A DNA stretch of 64,000 nt from Deinococcus ruber (GTDB lineage Bacteria > Deinococcota > Deinococci > Deinococcales > Deinococcaceae), in the NCBI RefSeq assembly GCF_014648095.1, contig NZ_BMQL01000002.1:1-64000 (forward strand). Direction: 5' to 3'. Both the position numbers and the translations under genes were made by a program. Below are positions 52,184-60,830 of the stretch, in pieces. The notes beneath the pieces are model-generated. The model was not told the origin of the DNA. It ran no database searches and was given only the letters and a program-made list of their open reading frames with translations. Each line of letters opens with the position of its first letter. Positions within the stretch are counted from its first letter, which is position 1.

Positions 52184-52906
52184 ATGAAACAGACTCAGAA
52201 CGTCCGCAGCCGCAACTCCGCCATCAAACCCTTCGCCGCCGTCCTGGTGCTGAGTGCCAGCACTGCATTTGCCGCCAGCGGCACGACCACTGCCGCCCCG
52301 TCCACCGCTCCGCTCGCACAGACGACCCCGCGTGCAGGCCAGGCCGCGCCGACGGTTCCCGGTCAGGCCACGCCCGGTCAGCCGGGGGAGGGCAACGCCG
52401 TCTGCGCTCCTGATCCGATGAAGGGACAGCCCGGCCAGCCCGGCAAGAATGCGGGCGCTGGCAATACCGCTGCCCCCACCGGCACGCCCGCCCCCCTGAA
52501 GAACGCCGCTCGCCCCGCCCCCGGCCAGAACGACCCCGCCGCGCTCAACTGCATGCCGCCCCGTCCTCCGCGCCAGGGTGGACACGGCCAGATGCCCGGC
52601 GGTCAGATGCAGCCTGGCCAGATGCCCGGCGGTCAGCAGATGCAGCCCGGCCAGATGCCCGGCGGCCCCGGTGGCAGGGACGGTGCAGGGCCAGATGGAC
52701 AGGGCCAGCCCAACGCAGCCCGCCTTCAGGATGACCTGACCCGCCTGGATGCGCTGCTCGCTCAGACCACCGACCCCAAGGCCAAGAGCTACCTGACCGA
52801 TGCCCGCATGCTGCTGAAGAGCGGTGACCCCAGCAAGATTCGCGCTGCTCATGATCTGATCCACGCTGCCGCAGCGCTGTCTGCCCCCGCTGCCCCGAAG
52901 AACTGA
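52184..52906 (+). CDS. Secreted low-complexity protein with GQMPGG repeats
   Basis: A 240-residue exported protein. The signal peptide (AIKPFAAVLVLSASTAFAAS) is followed by about 130 residues rich in Pro, Gly, Gln, Ala and Thr. These include three GQMPGG/MQP units (GHGQMPGGQMQPGQMPGG) and two lone cysteines (AVCAPDP, ALNCMPP). A short helical domain closes the protein (LQDDLTRLDALLAQTTDPKA and AHDLIHAAAAL). No family is recognised. Phased TTCAGC repeats in front suggest control by the adjacent two-component pair. A strong terminator follows. Confidence 0.7.
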   Translation: MKQTQNVRSRNSAIKPFAAVLVLSASTAFAASGTTTAAPSTAPLAQTTPRAGQAAPTVPGQATPGQPGEGNAVCAPDPMKGQPGQPGKNAGAGNTAAPTGTPAPLKNAARPAPGQNDPAALNCMPPRPPRQGGHGQMPGGQMQPGQMPGGQQMQPGQMPGGPGGRDGAGPDGQGQPNAARLQDDLTRLDALLAQTTDPKAKSYLTDARMLLKSGDPSKIRAAHDLIHAAAALSAPAAPKN

Positions 52907-52921
52907 GAACTGCTGAAGACA

Positions 52922-52962
52922 GATGAGGGCGGAGCGGCCAGAACGGTTGCTCCGCCCTCATC
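52922..52962 (+). terminator. Terminator after the GQMPGG-repeat protein gene
   Basis: A perfect 14-bp stem GATGAGGGCGGAGC/GCTCCGCCCTCATC (52922-52935, 52949-52962) with a 13-base loop, 16 bases past the stop codon. The T tract is weak, but the stem is very stable. Confidence 0.72.
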
Positions 52963-53122
52963 CGTTGACCGGAGGCTGAAACATCGGCGGGCAGTGCAGG
53001 TGGAATCAGGGCTGCCCGCACGGCCCCGACGCTACACTGAGATCCGTTTCGGTGCGCCTTTATTCCAGCCCAGCGCTCGCTCTTCGTTGCCAGAAAGTCT
53101 CGTTGCCCAATAAGGTGGCCTC

Positions 53123-53788
53123 ATGTCCAGACCCTTCATCACACGGTATGTCCTGCTGCCAGTGCTGTTGCTGGCGCTCGGTTCGGTGGTGGCGCAGGGT
53201 CAGATGCCAGGACCGGCGGCAACCGCGCCGCCCGCGCCGCTGGGTGGGCCACCTGTTCGCGGTGGCCCGCCTCCGCCTCATGGCCCACCTGCGTCGCCCC
53301 TGGGCTTCGACGAGTCGCGGCGGTATGCAGCCCGGGCTGCGGCGGTGGCGCGTCAGCTTCAGGTGGGCGAGGTGCGGCTGCGTCCAACACCGCAGGGGCC
53401 ACGTCTGGCGCTGTCGCTCACGTATCTGGGTCGGCCCGTCACGAGTGTGCTGCTGCGGTCCGACCTCAGTTTTGCCGAACTCGGCGGTCTTCCGCTGCTG
53501 CCCGATACTGCCGCGCTTCCCAGCATCACCAGTGCAGACCGTAGCACCCTGCAACAGCGCATAGGGGCGCTGGCGGTGTCGGGGCTGGCGGTTGCAACCG
53601 GGCCGCAGGTCCATGTGTCGCTGCTGTCGAAGGGTGCTGCCGTCGCCGACCTGCGCTTTGACCGTGCCAGTGGCGTGCTGTTGGCCGAGCCGCCTGACCG
53701 GGGAAGGGGAGGACCAAAGAACGACGGGCCACCTCGCGTTCTGAATTCCGGTCGTGTCGGCGGAGCAGGTGAAACGGAAAAACAGTGA
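53123..53788 (+). CDS. Secreted Pro/Gly-rich protein
   Basis: A 221-residue exported protein: signal peptide (YVLLPVLLLALGSVVAQG), a Pro/Gly-rich stretch (GGPPVRGGPPPPHGPP, about 40-58), then a compact alpha/beta part (ARQLQVGEVRLRPTPQGPRL, SLTYLGRPVTSVLLRS) and a charged Gly-rich tail. No family is recognised. AAGGTGG lies before the ATG. It may be co-regulated with the GQMPGG-repeat protein, since both are exported, low in complexity and lie beside the two-component genes, but a terminator separates them. Confidence 0.65.
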   Translation: MSRPFITRYVLLPVLLLALGSVVAQGQMPGPAATAPPAPLGGPPVRGGPPPPHGPPASPLGFDESRRYAARAAAVARQLQVGEVRLRPTPQGPRLALSLTYLGRPVTSVLLRSDLSFAELGGLPLLPDTAALPSITSADRSTLQQRIGALAVSGLAVATGPQVHVSLLSKGAAVADLRFDRASGVLLAEPPDRGRGGPKNDGPPRVLNSGRVGGAGETEKQ

Positions 53789-53896
53789 AGTGCCGCAGTC
53801 AGGGGCAGGAGGGCAACAGGGCTACCAGTTTTTCTTTTCAAGGCCCTTGCCCTGCGCCGTAGTGTTGACTTGATCTAACGAACGATCCTTGTGATG

Positions 53897-55846
53897 TCAG
53901 GGCAGCACGTCGGCATACAGATCGACGCGGCTGCCGGGTTTCACGTCGCTTCTGGGCATCACGGCGATAACGGCGCTGTTGCCGCCGCGTGCCGCCAGTT
54001 TGGTCAGGAGGGCATACAGCGCGTCGGTGTTCAGGCCACTGTTGCCGTTCAGCACGTACTCTGGCGGCACGCCCCGGTGTGTCAGATCGACGAAAGCGTC
54101 CTGCACGAGGTCCTGCACCTGCGACCGCAGGTTCTCCTCACCGCTCTGAAGGCTCACGGTAGTCTGACGGATGACGCTGCCACGTGGGTAGAGCAGCGCA
54201 TTCTCGCGGGCGTCACAGGCCAGATCGACCTGGAAGCCTGCGGCAGCGTTGGAAGCGGCGCGGCACAGCACGAAGGTGCTGGTGTTCAGGCCGCGCAGGG
54301 TGGCTTCCAGACTGCTGCGCGAGGACGGAGCCAGCAGCACCGGGGGTGTGCCGCGTGCGCCCCTGATGGACGCTGCCACGCCAGCCTGCTCCAGAAAGCT
54401 GTCGAGGTTGCGAACGGTCGGCACCACCCCGCCGTACACGATGCTGTTTTTGGTGTAGCTCAGTTCGGTGTTGCGGCTGGCACTCAGCTCGGTGGTGGCG
54501 CGGCTGTATTCGTCTTCCAGGCTTTTCACACTGGCCTGCGAACTGCTCAGACTGCGCCTCAGGGTGTCGTTGTCGTTCTTCAGCGCCATCGCCTGTCCCT
54601 GGAGGTCGGTCACCGTCTGCTTCAGGTTGGCTACGTCGCGGCTGATGCTGTCGCGCTGTTTGCTCAGGGCGTCACGCTGGGCCTGTGCCGCCTGGGCCTG
54701 GGCCTGTGCCTGCTGTGCCTGAATCTGGGCCTGTGCCGCCTGCGCCTGTGCCTGCTTCGACTGTGCGCTGGCCTGATCGACCTGCGCCTGCGCCTGTTGA
54801 AGTTTCGCCTGCACCTGCTTCAGCTGTGCCTGCGTCTGGGTGGTCTGTGCCTGCGCCTGCTGCCCCTGAAGCTGTGCCTGTTGCAGTTTTGCCTGTGCCT
54901 GCTGAAGTTGTGTTCTGGCCTGCGTGGTCTGTGCCTGCGCCTGGGTGGTCTGCGCCCGTGCCTGAGCTGCCTGCGTGGTGGCCTGGTCTGCCTGCGCCTG
55001 TGCCTGCCGGGTCTGGGCGCTCGCCTGCACCGCCTGAGCGCGGGCCGCCTGTGCCAGTGCCTGCGCCTCGTTGCGCTGCTCGGCTGCCGTGTCGCGCTCC
55101 AGCACCACACTGGCACGTGCGGTATCCAGTTTGACGAGCTGTGCCTGAAGGTCGGTCACACGTTCCTGGGCATTCCGGGCGCGGTTCTGTGCCTGAATAT
55201 TCTGGGCATCGAGCGCCGCGATCTTGCGCTGCACCTCGGCAAGCTGGGTGTTCAGGTCGCTGGCCCGCATCTGCGCTTCTTGCAGCCGCGTCTGCGAGGC
55301 CGTGAGGGTGAGCTGGTTCTGGGTGGCCTGCGCTTCCAGCCGGGTTTTCAGAGCCGTCAGCGCCTCGACACGTGTTTGCAGCGTCTCGGTCTGTGTTTTC
55401 AGTTGCAGCGCCTGGGTTCTCAGCGCTCCGGTGGCACGCTGCGCCGTATCGAGTTCCTTGCGGGCCACCAGCAGTTCGCCCCTGGCCTTCAGGTTCTCCA
55501 TGCGGGCCTGCTCGGCGCGGGTGTTGGCGCTGTCGCGTTCCTGTTGTGCCGCCGTCAGGTCGCTCTGTACGGTTTTTACGTCGCGTTTCAGGCCGGTCAG
55601 CTCTTTGCGGAGTACGTCGGCCTGTTCGATGTTACGGATCGCCTGCCGATTCAGGGCGAAAAAGGCCAGCATGCTCGCCAGACTGATGACCATGCCCGAC
55701 GCCACTGCCACGATCAGCGCGGTGGTCTTGGGGCGCAGTCCGAACAGCCGCAGATGGCTGCGTCCGGTTCGCCGCGCGATGTTGTCGGCGGCGTAGGCAA
55801 CGAAGCCCGCCAACAGCACCACGAATGCGAGAAATGCGAGCAGCAT
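53897..55846 (-). CDS. DUF3084-like membrane protein with long Ala/Gln coiled coil
   Basis: A 649-residue protein. Two N-terminal helices (1-19, 44-66) flank a short basic loop, then a coiled coil runs from about 70 to 440. Its middle third is an Ala/Gln heptad repeat (units like QAQAKLQ, QAQAQTT) with few charged residues, followed by a globular C-terminal domain (YGGVVPTVRNLDSFLEQAGV onward). Layout and ends match DUF3084 proteins of cyanobacteria and deinococci, of unknown role. TATTCT ends seven bases before the ATG. A structural or envelope-spacer role is a guess. Confidence 0.78.
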   Translation of the reverse strand: MLLAFLAFVVLLAGFVAYAADNIARRTGRSHLRLFGLRPKTTALIVAVASGMVISLASMLAFFALNRQAIRNIEQADVLRKELTGLKRDVKTVQSDLTAAQQERDSANTRAEQARMENLKARGELLVARKELDTAQRATGALRTQALQLKTQTETLQTRVEALTALKTRLEAQATQNQLTLTASQTRLQEAQMRASDLNTQLAEVQRKIAALDAQNIQAQNRARNAQERVTDLQAQLVKLDTARASVVLERDTAAEQRNEAQALAQAARAQAVQASAQTRQAQAQADQATTQAAQARAQTTQAQAQTTQARTQLQQAQAKLQQAQLQGQQAQAQTTQTQAQLKQVQAKLQQAQAQVDQASAQSKQAQAQAAQAQIQAQQAQAQAQAAQAQRDALSKQRDSISRDVANLKQTVTDLQGQAMALKNDNDTLRRSLSSSQASVKSLEDEYSRATTELSASRNTELSYTKNSIVYGGVVPTVRNLDSFLEQAGVAASIRGARGTPPVLLAPSSRSSLEATLRGLNTSTFVLCRAASNAAAGFQVDLACDARENALLYPRGSVIRQTTVSLQSGEENLRSQVQDLVQDAFVDLTHRGVPPEYVLNGNSGLNTDALYALLTKLAARGGNSAVIAVMPRSDVKPGSRVDLYADVLP

Positions 55847-55965
55847 GGTGTTCAGAATACTCGGTCGCGCTCACAGGTGCATTACAGAGGTTGCATTCTG
55901 CCGGATGTGGGCAGGCGTGCTGCCGACTGTGCCCGCGTTCGCTCCAGCGCTGTTAAACGCGGTCA

Positions 55966-56007
55966 CGGCAAGTCGGGAGGACGAACGGCGTTCCTGCTGA
56001 CTTGCCG
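55966..56007. repeat. Stem-loop between lipoprotein and DUF3084 genes
   Basis: CGGCAAGTC (55966-55974) and GACTTGCCG (55999-56007) form a perfect 9-bp stem with a 24-base loop. It lies downstream of the minus-strand lipoprotein gene and may serve as its terminator, although no T tract follows on that strand. Confidence 0.4.
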
Positions 56008-56040
56008 CTCTCTAATACTCCCTCTTTTTTTACTGACACC

Positions 56041-56514
56041 TTAGCTGATTCGTTTGAGTGTGCAGTTTTGCAGCTTATCTTTAATACCCGTATTGACGTA
56101 AGCCCGCGAATTTGCTAGAGCATCGCTCATACTGCCGAAATAAGCGCCACTCAGAATCTGCCCCACCTGAACTTTTCCAGGCTGCTGAATATAACAGATA
56201 TCAGTGGTTTGTGGAACCAATGATATCTGTGAAACATTGATAAATTCAGGGTCTGAATCGACGGGATCGTACCAGAAAGTGGTCAGGTACGGTTTTCCGA
56301 CGACAGTGGAACTGCTCGAATAGGCAGGATATTTAACAGTTCGGTCACGGGCGGGAACAGTCAGGGTCAGCACCGTTCCTGCCGGAGTTCCCATCTCCCA
56401 GACCTGACCGGGCGCAAAGACCGGGTCTTCCATCATCTGATTTTGCAATGCGGGGGCACAACCGACCATCACCGTGCCGATCAGTAAAGGAAGCAGCAGT
56501 TTTGTAAGTGTCAT
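56041..56514 (-). CDS. Hypothetical lipoprotein
   Basis: A 157-residue protein with a lipoprotein signal (LLLPLLIGTVMVGC, lipobox MVGC, Cys19). The mature part has an all-beta look with a WEMGTPAGTVLTLTVPARDR segment and two further cysteines (DICYIQQ, LQNCTL) that could form a disulfide. Base composition is less GC-rich than the neighbours. TACACT six bases before the ATG supports the start and a leaderless mRNA. No family is recognised. Confidence 0.68.
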   Translation of the reverse strand: MTLTKLLLPLLIGTVMVGCAPALQNQMMEDPVFAPGQVWEMGTPAGTVLTLTVPARDRTVKYPAYSSSSTVVGKPYLTTFWYDPVDSDPEFINVSQISLVPQTTDICYIQQPGKVQVGQILSGAYFGSMSDALANSRAYVNTGIKDKLQNCTLKRIS

Positions 56515-56531
56515 GAAGTCAGTGTAAGTGC

Positions 56532-57884
56532 CTACCCCTCTGCTGTCCCGGCACCTGCGCCGCCTTCCCCGCTCTGCTGAAACCGCGATTCAATCGCCCG
56601 TGCGTGGGCTTCCAGCCCCTCGGTGCGGGCCAGCAGCGCTGCCGCCGGGCCGATTCTGCCGAGGGTGGCGGCATTCACGCCCACCACCGAGATGATGTTC
56701 TGGAAGTCGCGCACATTGACCGGCGACATGAAGCGGGCGGTGCCCCCAGTCGGCATGACGTGGCTCGGCCCGGCCAGATAGTCGCCCAGCGCTTCCATGC
56801 TGCTTTCCCCCACAAACACGCCGCCCGCCCGCTGCACTCCGCCCAGCAGCGCCCACGGGTCGCGGGTCAGCAGGCACAGGTGCTCGGGGGCGTACAGGTT
56901 CGACAGTTCCAGCCCTTCCTCCAGTGTGTCGGCCAGCACGATCTTCATGCGGGCCTCCACGCTGTCGCGTGCCCAGCTCCGGTTGGGTTCGGGCAGCGCT
57001 TCGAGCTGTCCATTCAGCTCGGCCTGAACCGCCACCAGCAGTTCGCGTGACGTGCTCACCAGCACGGGTTCTGCGCCCAGATGCTCGGCCTGCGCCAGCA
57101 GATCGGCGGCCACGTAGCGCGGATCGGCGCTGTCGTCGGCCAGCACCAGCGTCTCGGTCGGGCCGGGCAGGCTCTCAATACCCACCTGCCCGAACACCAT
57201 GCGCTTGGCGATCACCACGAACAGGTTGCCGGGGCCAGCGATCTTGTCCACGCCCGGCACCGAGTCTGTGCCGTAGGCGAGTGCGCCGATAGCCTGTGCG
57301 CCGCCCAGCCGGAACACCCGCGACACCCCGATCAGACGGGCGGCCACCAGAATCGCCGGGTGAATGTTGCCGTGTTTGTCGGGCGGCGTGGTCACGATGA
57401 TCTCGGGCACGCCCGCCACCTGTGCCGGAATCGCCGTGTGAATGAGTGTGCTGACCAGCGGAGCCAGACCGCCCGGCACATACACGCCCACCCGTGACAG
57501 CGGGCGAATCAGTTGTCCCAGCGCTCCGTCGGGGCCGTGTTCCAGAAAGCCGTGAGCGGGCTGCTGACGGTAAAAGGCCCGCACCCGCGAAATCGCCAGT
57601 TCCAGCGCACTCAGCAGTTCCGGCGCGACGGTGGCGGCCTCCAGTTCCTCGGCGCTCACTTCCAGCGCCTGCGGCCTGTACCCGTCGAGGCGTTCGGTCC
57701 AGTCGTATAGCGCCGCGTCACCCCTGGCCTTCACGTCGTTCAGGATGCGCTCGACGACCTGTTCGGGCGTCAGGCGTTCGCCGTACAGCCGCTCATTGCG
57801 CTCCAGCACGCTCTCGGGAACGGGAATCTCGGAAAATTGCCGCTGAAGAGCGCGGCGGGCCTCGGGGCCTTTCAGGATATTCAT
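56532..57884 (-). CDS. hisD: Histidinol dehydrogenase
   Basis: Catalyses the last two steps of histidine synthesis. The 450-residue zinc enzyme shows YVPGGLAPLVSTLIHTAIPA for NAD binding, GAQAIGALAYGT, VDKIAGPGN, and the His pair region YAPEHLCLLTRDP near the C-terminal third. A GAGG site precedes the ATG. It is the third gene of a minus-strand run after deoB and a hypothetical gene, with 45 bases between; other his genes are not in the window. Confidence 0.95.
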   Translation of the reverse strand: MNILKGPEARRALQRQFSEIPVPESVLERNERLYGERLTPEQVVERILNDVKARGDAALYDWTERLDGYRPQALEVSAEELEAATVAPELLSALELAISRVRAFYRQQPAHGFLEHGPDGALGQLIRPLSRVGVYVPGGLAPLVSTLIHTAIPAQVAGVPEIIVTTPPDKHGNIHPAILVAARLIGVSRVFRLGGAQAIGALAYGTDSVPGVDKIAGPGNLFVVIAKRMVFGQVGIESLPGPTETLVLADDSADPRYVAADLLAQAEHLGAEPVLVSTSRELLVAVQAELNGQLEALPEPNRSWARDSVEARMKIVLADTLEEGLELSNLYAPEHLCLLTRDPWALLGGVQRAGGVFVGESSMEALGDYLAGPSHVMPTGGTARFMSPVNVRDFQNIISVVGVNAATLGRIGPAAALLARTEGLEAHARAIESRFQQSGEGGAGAGTAEG

Positions 57885-57929
57885 GGGAACCTCGGAAGGA
57901 GAAGAGCGGGCCTGCCCGGTGCTGTCTGC

Positions 57930-58610
57930 TCAGCTCTTGTTGCGGCGTCTGGGTTTGCCGCCGGGCTGTGCTGGTCGCCGTTCGCTGGTGGATTTATCGT
58001 TGGGAGTTTTGTCGCTGGCCTTGCCGGGAGTACGTGGGCGCTCCAGATTCAGGGTGGCTTCCACCGGGCCGAAGTCGCTCGGCTGGATCAGGCGCAGCAG
58101 ACGGTGGGGAGACTGCTGCTCGACATACACGTAGGCCCCGCCGGGCCGCAGAAAGTACACCTGGGCCGCCTGCCCCTGCACGCTGCTGACGGGAAGCGTC
58201 TGAATATGCACCACGCCTCCGACCATACGAACCGTGTCGTCCTGGGGGTGCTCGCCGCCGCGCAGCCACAGCAGCAGCGATAGCGGATCGTGGTGGGGTG
58301 TGAGCAGCGGTTGGGTGGCTTCGTCTTTGCCCTGCCGCAACGTCACCAGACCGCTGCGTTCGTCGAAAATCGTCTCGAAACTCGGTCGGCGGTTCTGGCC
58401 CTCGGCCTCGGCATAGGCGGCGCTGGCGTAGGTCTGCGGGTTCATGCGCGATTCCTGCACCCGGCGGCCAGCGGGCAGCGCTCCCGAGAAATCGGTCTGC
58501 ACCCGCGCCACCACCTGCCCCTTGTCGGGCCGGATCACCCATTCCTGTGCGCCCGCGTAGCGCCCCCCGAGCGTCAGCGTATAGCTGAAGGCTTCCGGAA
58601 CCGCGCTCAT
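57930..58610 (-). CDS. Hypothetical protein, DUF3108-like
   Basis: A 226-residue protein. The first 185 residues are beta-rich ([52 protein letters not shown]), a pattern like DUF3108 proteins, which are usually periplasmic; here no signal peptide is present. The tail is basic and disordered ([20 protein letters not shown]). Its start overlaps the deoB stop by four bases (ATGA), so it is translated with deoB. Function unknown. Confidence 0.62.
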   Translation of the reverse strand: MSAVPEAFSYTLTLGGRYAGAQEWVIRPDKGQVVARVQTDFSGALPAGRRVQESRMNPQTYASAAYAEAEGQNRRPSFETIFDERSGLVTLRQGKDEATQPLLTPHHDPLSLLLWLRGGEHPQDDTVRMVGGVVHIQTLPVSSVQGQAAQVYFLRPGGAYVYVEQQSPHRLLRLIQPSDFGPVEATLNLERPRTPGKASDKTPNDKSTSERRPAQPGGKPRRRNKS

Positions 58611-59773
58611 TTCAACTCGGCCCAGAAACTCTCACCCGGCCCGTCCCAGTGGGCTCCCAGACTGTCGGCCACCGTCGCGCCCACATCGGCAAAGGTGGTG
58701 CGCTCGCCCAGATCGACTGCGCCGATGCCGGGCCGCCACGCCAGCAGCAGCCCGTACTCGCGGGTGTGGTCGCTGCCGTGCCAGGTCGGGTCGTTGCCGT
58801 GATCCGAGATGATCAGCAGCGCTCCGTCTGCGGGCACCTGCGCCTGAATCTGCGGCAGGGCGGCGTCGAACTCTTCCAGCGCCCGTCCGTAGCCTGCCGC
58901 ATCACGGCGGTGGCCGAACTTGGCGTCGAAGTCCACCAGATTGGTGAACAGCAGGCCGTTAAAATCTGCACCCATGCGGGCAATCGTCTTGCGGATGCCG
59001 TCGGCGTTGTCGTCGGTATGAATCTCCTCGCTGAAGCTGCGGTGGTCGTAGATATCGGGAATCTTGCCCACCCCGATCACGTCTTTGCCCGCCGCTGCCA
59101 GGGCGTCGAGCACCGTGGGCGGCGGCGTCAGCGAGTAGTCGTGGCGCAACTCTCCGGCCCGCTCGAAGTCGGGGGGGCTGCCCCGGAAGGGCCGGGCGAT
59201 CACGCGGGCCACGGCGTACTCGCCCTGAAGGATCTCGCGGGCGGCTCTGCACCACGCATACAGCGTTTCGATGGGCACCACGTCTACATGCGCGGCGATC
59301 TGAAACACACTGTCGGCGCTGGTGTACACGATAGGGTCGCCGGTCTTCAGATGTTCGGGGCCGTAGTCGCGGATCACGTCGGTGCCGCTGTAGGGCCGAT
59401 TGCACAGATACCCCGTGCCGGTGGCGGCGGTAAAACGGTCCATCACTTCCGGCGGAAATCCGTCCGGGAAGACCTGAAACGGGTGCTGAAGCTGCACGCC
59501 CATGAATTCCCAGTGTCCGGTACTGGTGTCCTTGCCGGGGCTGACCTCGCGCATGCGGCCATAGCCGCCCTGCACGGCGTCTGTGGGCACATCCTGCACC
59601 GTGGGAATGTGGCCCAGGCCCAGCCGCGCCAGATTGGGCAGCGCCGCTCCGGTGTGGGCGAGCGTGTGATTCAGGGTATGAGAGCCGCCGTCGCCGGGAG
59701 GAGTGCCGAAGCTGGCGGCGTCGGGCAGCGCTCCCACGCCCACCGAATCGAGCACGATGATGGTGAATTTCAT
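58607..59773 (-). CDS. deoB: Phosphopentomutase
   Basis: Interconverts (deoxy)ribose 1- and 5-phosphates in nucleoside salvage. The 388-residue alkaline-phosphatase-fold enzyme starts with [17 protein letters not shown] (metal-binding Asp) and has the phospho-acceptor region [13 protein letters not shown], then [17 protein letters not shown] with the second metal cluster. The start at 59773 gives the correct N-terminus and has TACTCT six bases upstream, so 29 extra in-frame codons are excluded. It begins a run with a hypothetical gene and hisD. Confidence 0.95.
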   Translation of the reverse strand: MKFTIIVLDSVGVGALPDAASFGTPPGDGGSHTLNHTLAHTGAALPNLARLGLGHIPTVQDVPTDAVQGGYGRMREVSPGKDTSTGHWEFMGVQLQHPFQVFPDGFPPEVMDRFTAATGTGYLCNRPYSGTDVIRDYGPEHLKTGDPIVYTSADSVFQIAAHVDVVPIETLYAWCRAAREILQGEYAVARVIARPFRGSPPDFERAGELRHDYSLTPPPTVLDALAAAGKDVIGVGKIPDIYDHRSFSEEIHTDDNADGIRKTIARMGADFNGLLFTNLVDFDAKFGHRRDAAGYGRALEEFDAALPQIQAQVPADGALLIISDHGNDPTWHGSDHTREYGLLLAWRPGIGAVDLGERTTFADVGATVADSLGAHWDGPGESFWAELK

Positions 59774-59883
59774 GGGGTCAGAGTAGCGTAGACGACTCCT
59801 CGACTCGGGAATCACACTCCAGAGATGGCCGGGCCGCTCTGGAACCTGCCGCTCGGCCACAGGTGATGTTCTGTTCGTCCTGA

Positions 59884-60261
59884 TTACTTCGCCCAGCCCG
59901 GATGCATCTCGTCTCCGGCTTCAGAGAAAAAGCGGATGCCTGCTGCCGACACGATCAACCACTGAGCGTCGGTGTCCCCGGTATTCTCGATGCTATGCAG
60001 AACGCTGGCCGGAATCAGCAGGGTGTCGCCCGCTTCCAACGTGGTCTGCTCGCCGTTCACACTCACGTTGACGCGGCCTTCCAGCAGCACCGTCAGCTCT
60101 TCACGGTCATGAAAATGCGGAGGATTGAAGCCGCCGGGCCGCTGCCGCTGCCGGATCACGCTGATATCGGTGGCCCCGAGGCTGGGCGTGGCGAGCGCGG
60201 TCACGCTGTTGCCGTTGGGTGTCTCGGTGGTCTGCCGGGGCGTCTGAGGAAGAAGGGTCAT
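59884..60261 (-). CDS. Small cupin domain protein
   Basis: A 125-residue single cupin. Motif 1 is [18 protein letters not shown] (His, His, Glu ligands) and motif 2 is [15 protein letters not shown] (His ligand), so a metal site is likely. Such proteins range from sugar isomerases to quercetinase-like dioxygenases; the substrate is unknown. The mRNA should be leaderless: the -10 TACTAT ends seven bases before the ATG, with TTGACT 17 bases upstream. It is divergent from the MarR gene, with a 50-base shared region, which suggests regulation by MarR. Confidence 0.82.
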   Translation of the reverse strand: MTLLPQTPRQTTETPNGNSVTALATPSLGATDISVIRQRQRPGGFNPPHFHDREELTVLLEGRVNVSVNGEQTTLEAGDTLLIPASVLHSIENTGDTDAQWLIVSAAGIRFFSEAGDEMHPGWAK

Positions 60262-60268
60262 GCCAGTT

Positions 60269-60297
60269 ATAGTAAAGCAGGCTGTCTAAATAGTCAA
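60269..60297 (-). promoter_or_regulatory. Promoter of the cupin gene, leaderless
   Basis: On the minus strand TTGACT (60297-60292), 17-base spacer, TACTAT (60274-60269), then seven bases to the ATG at 60261. Transcription should start at or one base before the start codon. The whole intergenic region with the MarR gene is only 50 bases, so a repressor bound here could control both. Confidence 0.8.
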
Positions 60298-60311
60298 GGA
60301 GGTTTACCAAA

Positions 60312-60821
60312 ATGAGCGATCCTTTCACGGCTGTAACCCGGCCCGACGCACTCGCGCTGGAGGAAGCGCGGCAGCATCATATCGGGCGCTCGCTGGTGCA
60401 GGCAGCGCGGGCTTTCAACAGCCGGGCGCTGTCGAAGTTGCAGGCGCTGGGCCACGGCGATCTGGGCATGGCTCACCTGAATCTGCTGCCGCACCTGGAC
60501 GTACACGGCACCCGCATCGTGACCCTGGCCGAACGTGCGGGCATGACCAAACAGGCGGCAGGCCAGCTGGTCGGAGAGCTGGAACGCTGGGGCTACGTCG
60601 AGCGCCGCCCCGATCCGCAGGACGGACGTGCCCAGCGCATCGTCTTCACAGAAACCGGGTGGGTGTATCTGCAACAGGCCCAGCGCATCAAGCGCGAGAT
60701 CGAGGCCGAGTACCGGGCCGCGCTGGGCGAGGCGCACTGGCAGGCCCTTCAGGAAGGACTCCAGAAGCTCGTGGAGTTCGAGATGGATGGTGAAGTTCGG
60801 GAAGCTGATGAGCTGCGCTAG
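60312..60821 (+). CDS. MarR family transcriptional regulator
   Basis: A 169-residue winged-helix repressor-type protein. The DNA-binding part is clear: VTLAERAGMTKQAAGQLVGE for the recognition helix and VERRPDPQDGRAQRIVFTET for the wing with its conserved DxR. AAGGAGG stands before the ATG. The SDR gene follows after nine bases and the cupin gene diverges upstream, which together look like a typical MarR-controlled set of small metabolic genes. The ligand is unknown. Confidence 0.9.
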   Translation: MSDPFTAVTRPDALALEEARQHHIGRSLVQAARAFNSRALSKLQALGHGDLGMAHLNLLPHLDVHGTRIVTLAERAGMTKQAAGQLVGELERWGYVERRPDPQDGRAQRIVFTETGWVYLQQAQRIKREIEAEYRAALGEAHWQALQEGLQKLVEFEMDGEVREADELR

Positions 60822-60830
60822 CCTGCTTCC

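Noticed and set aside
53891..56044. 717-codon plus-strand frame opposite the DUF3084-like gene
   Set aside because: It mirrors the repetitive coiled-coil gene and shows only a Leu/Cys-rich artefact composition.
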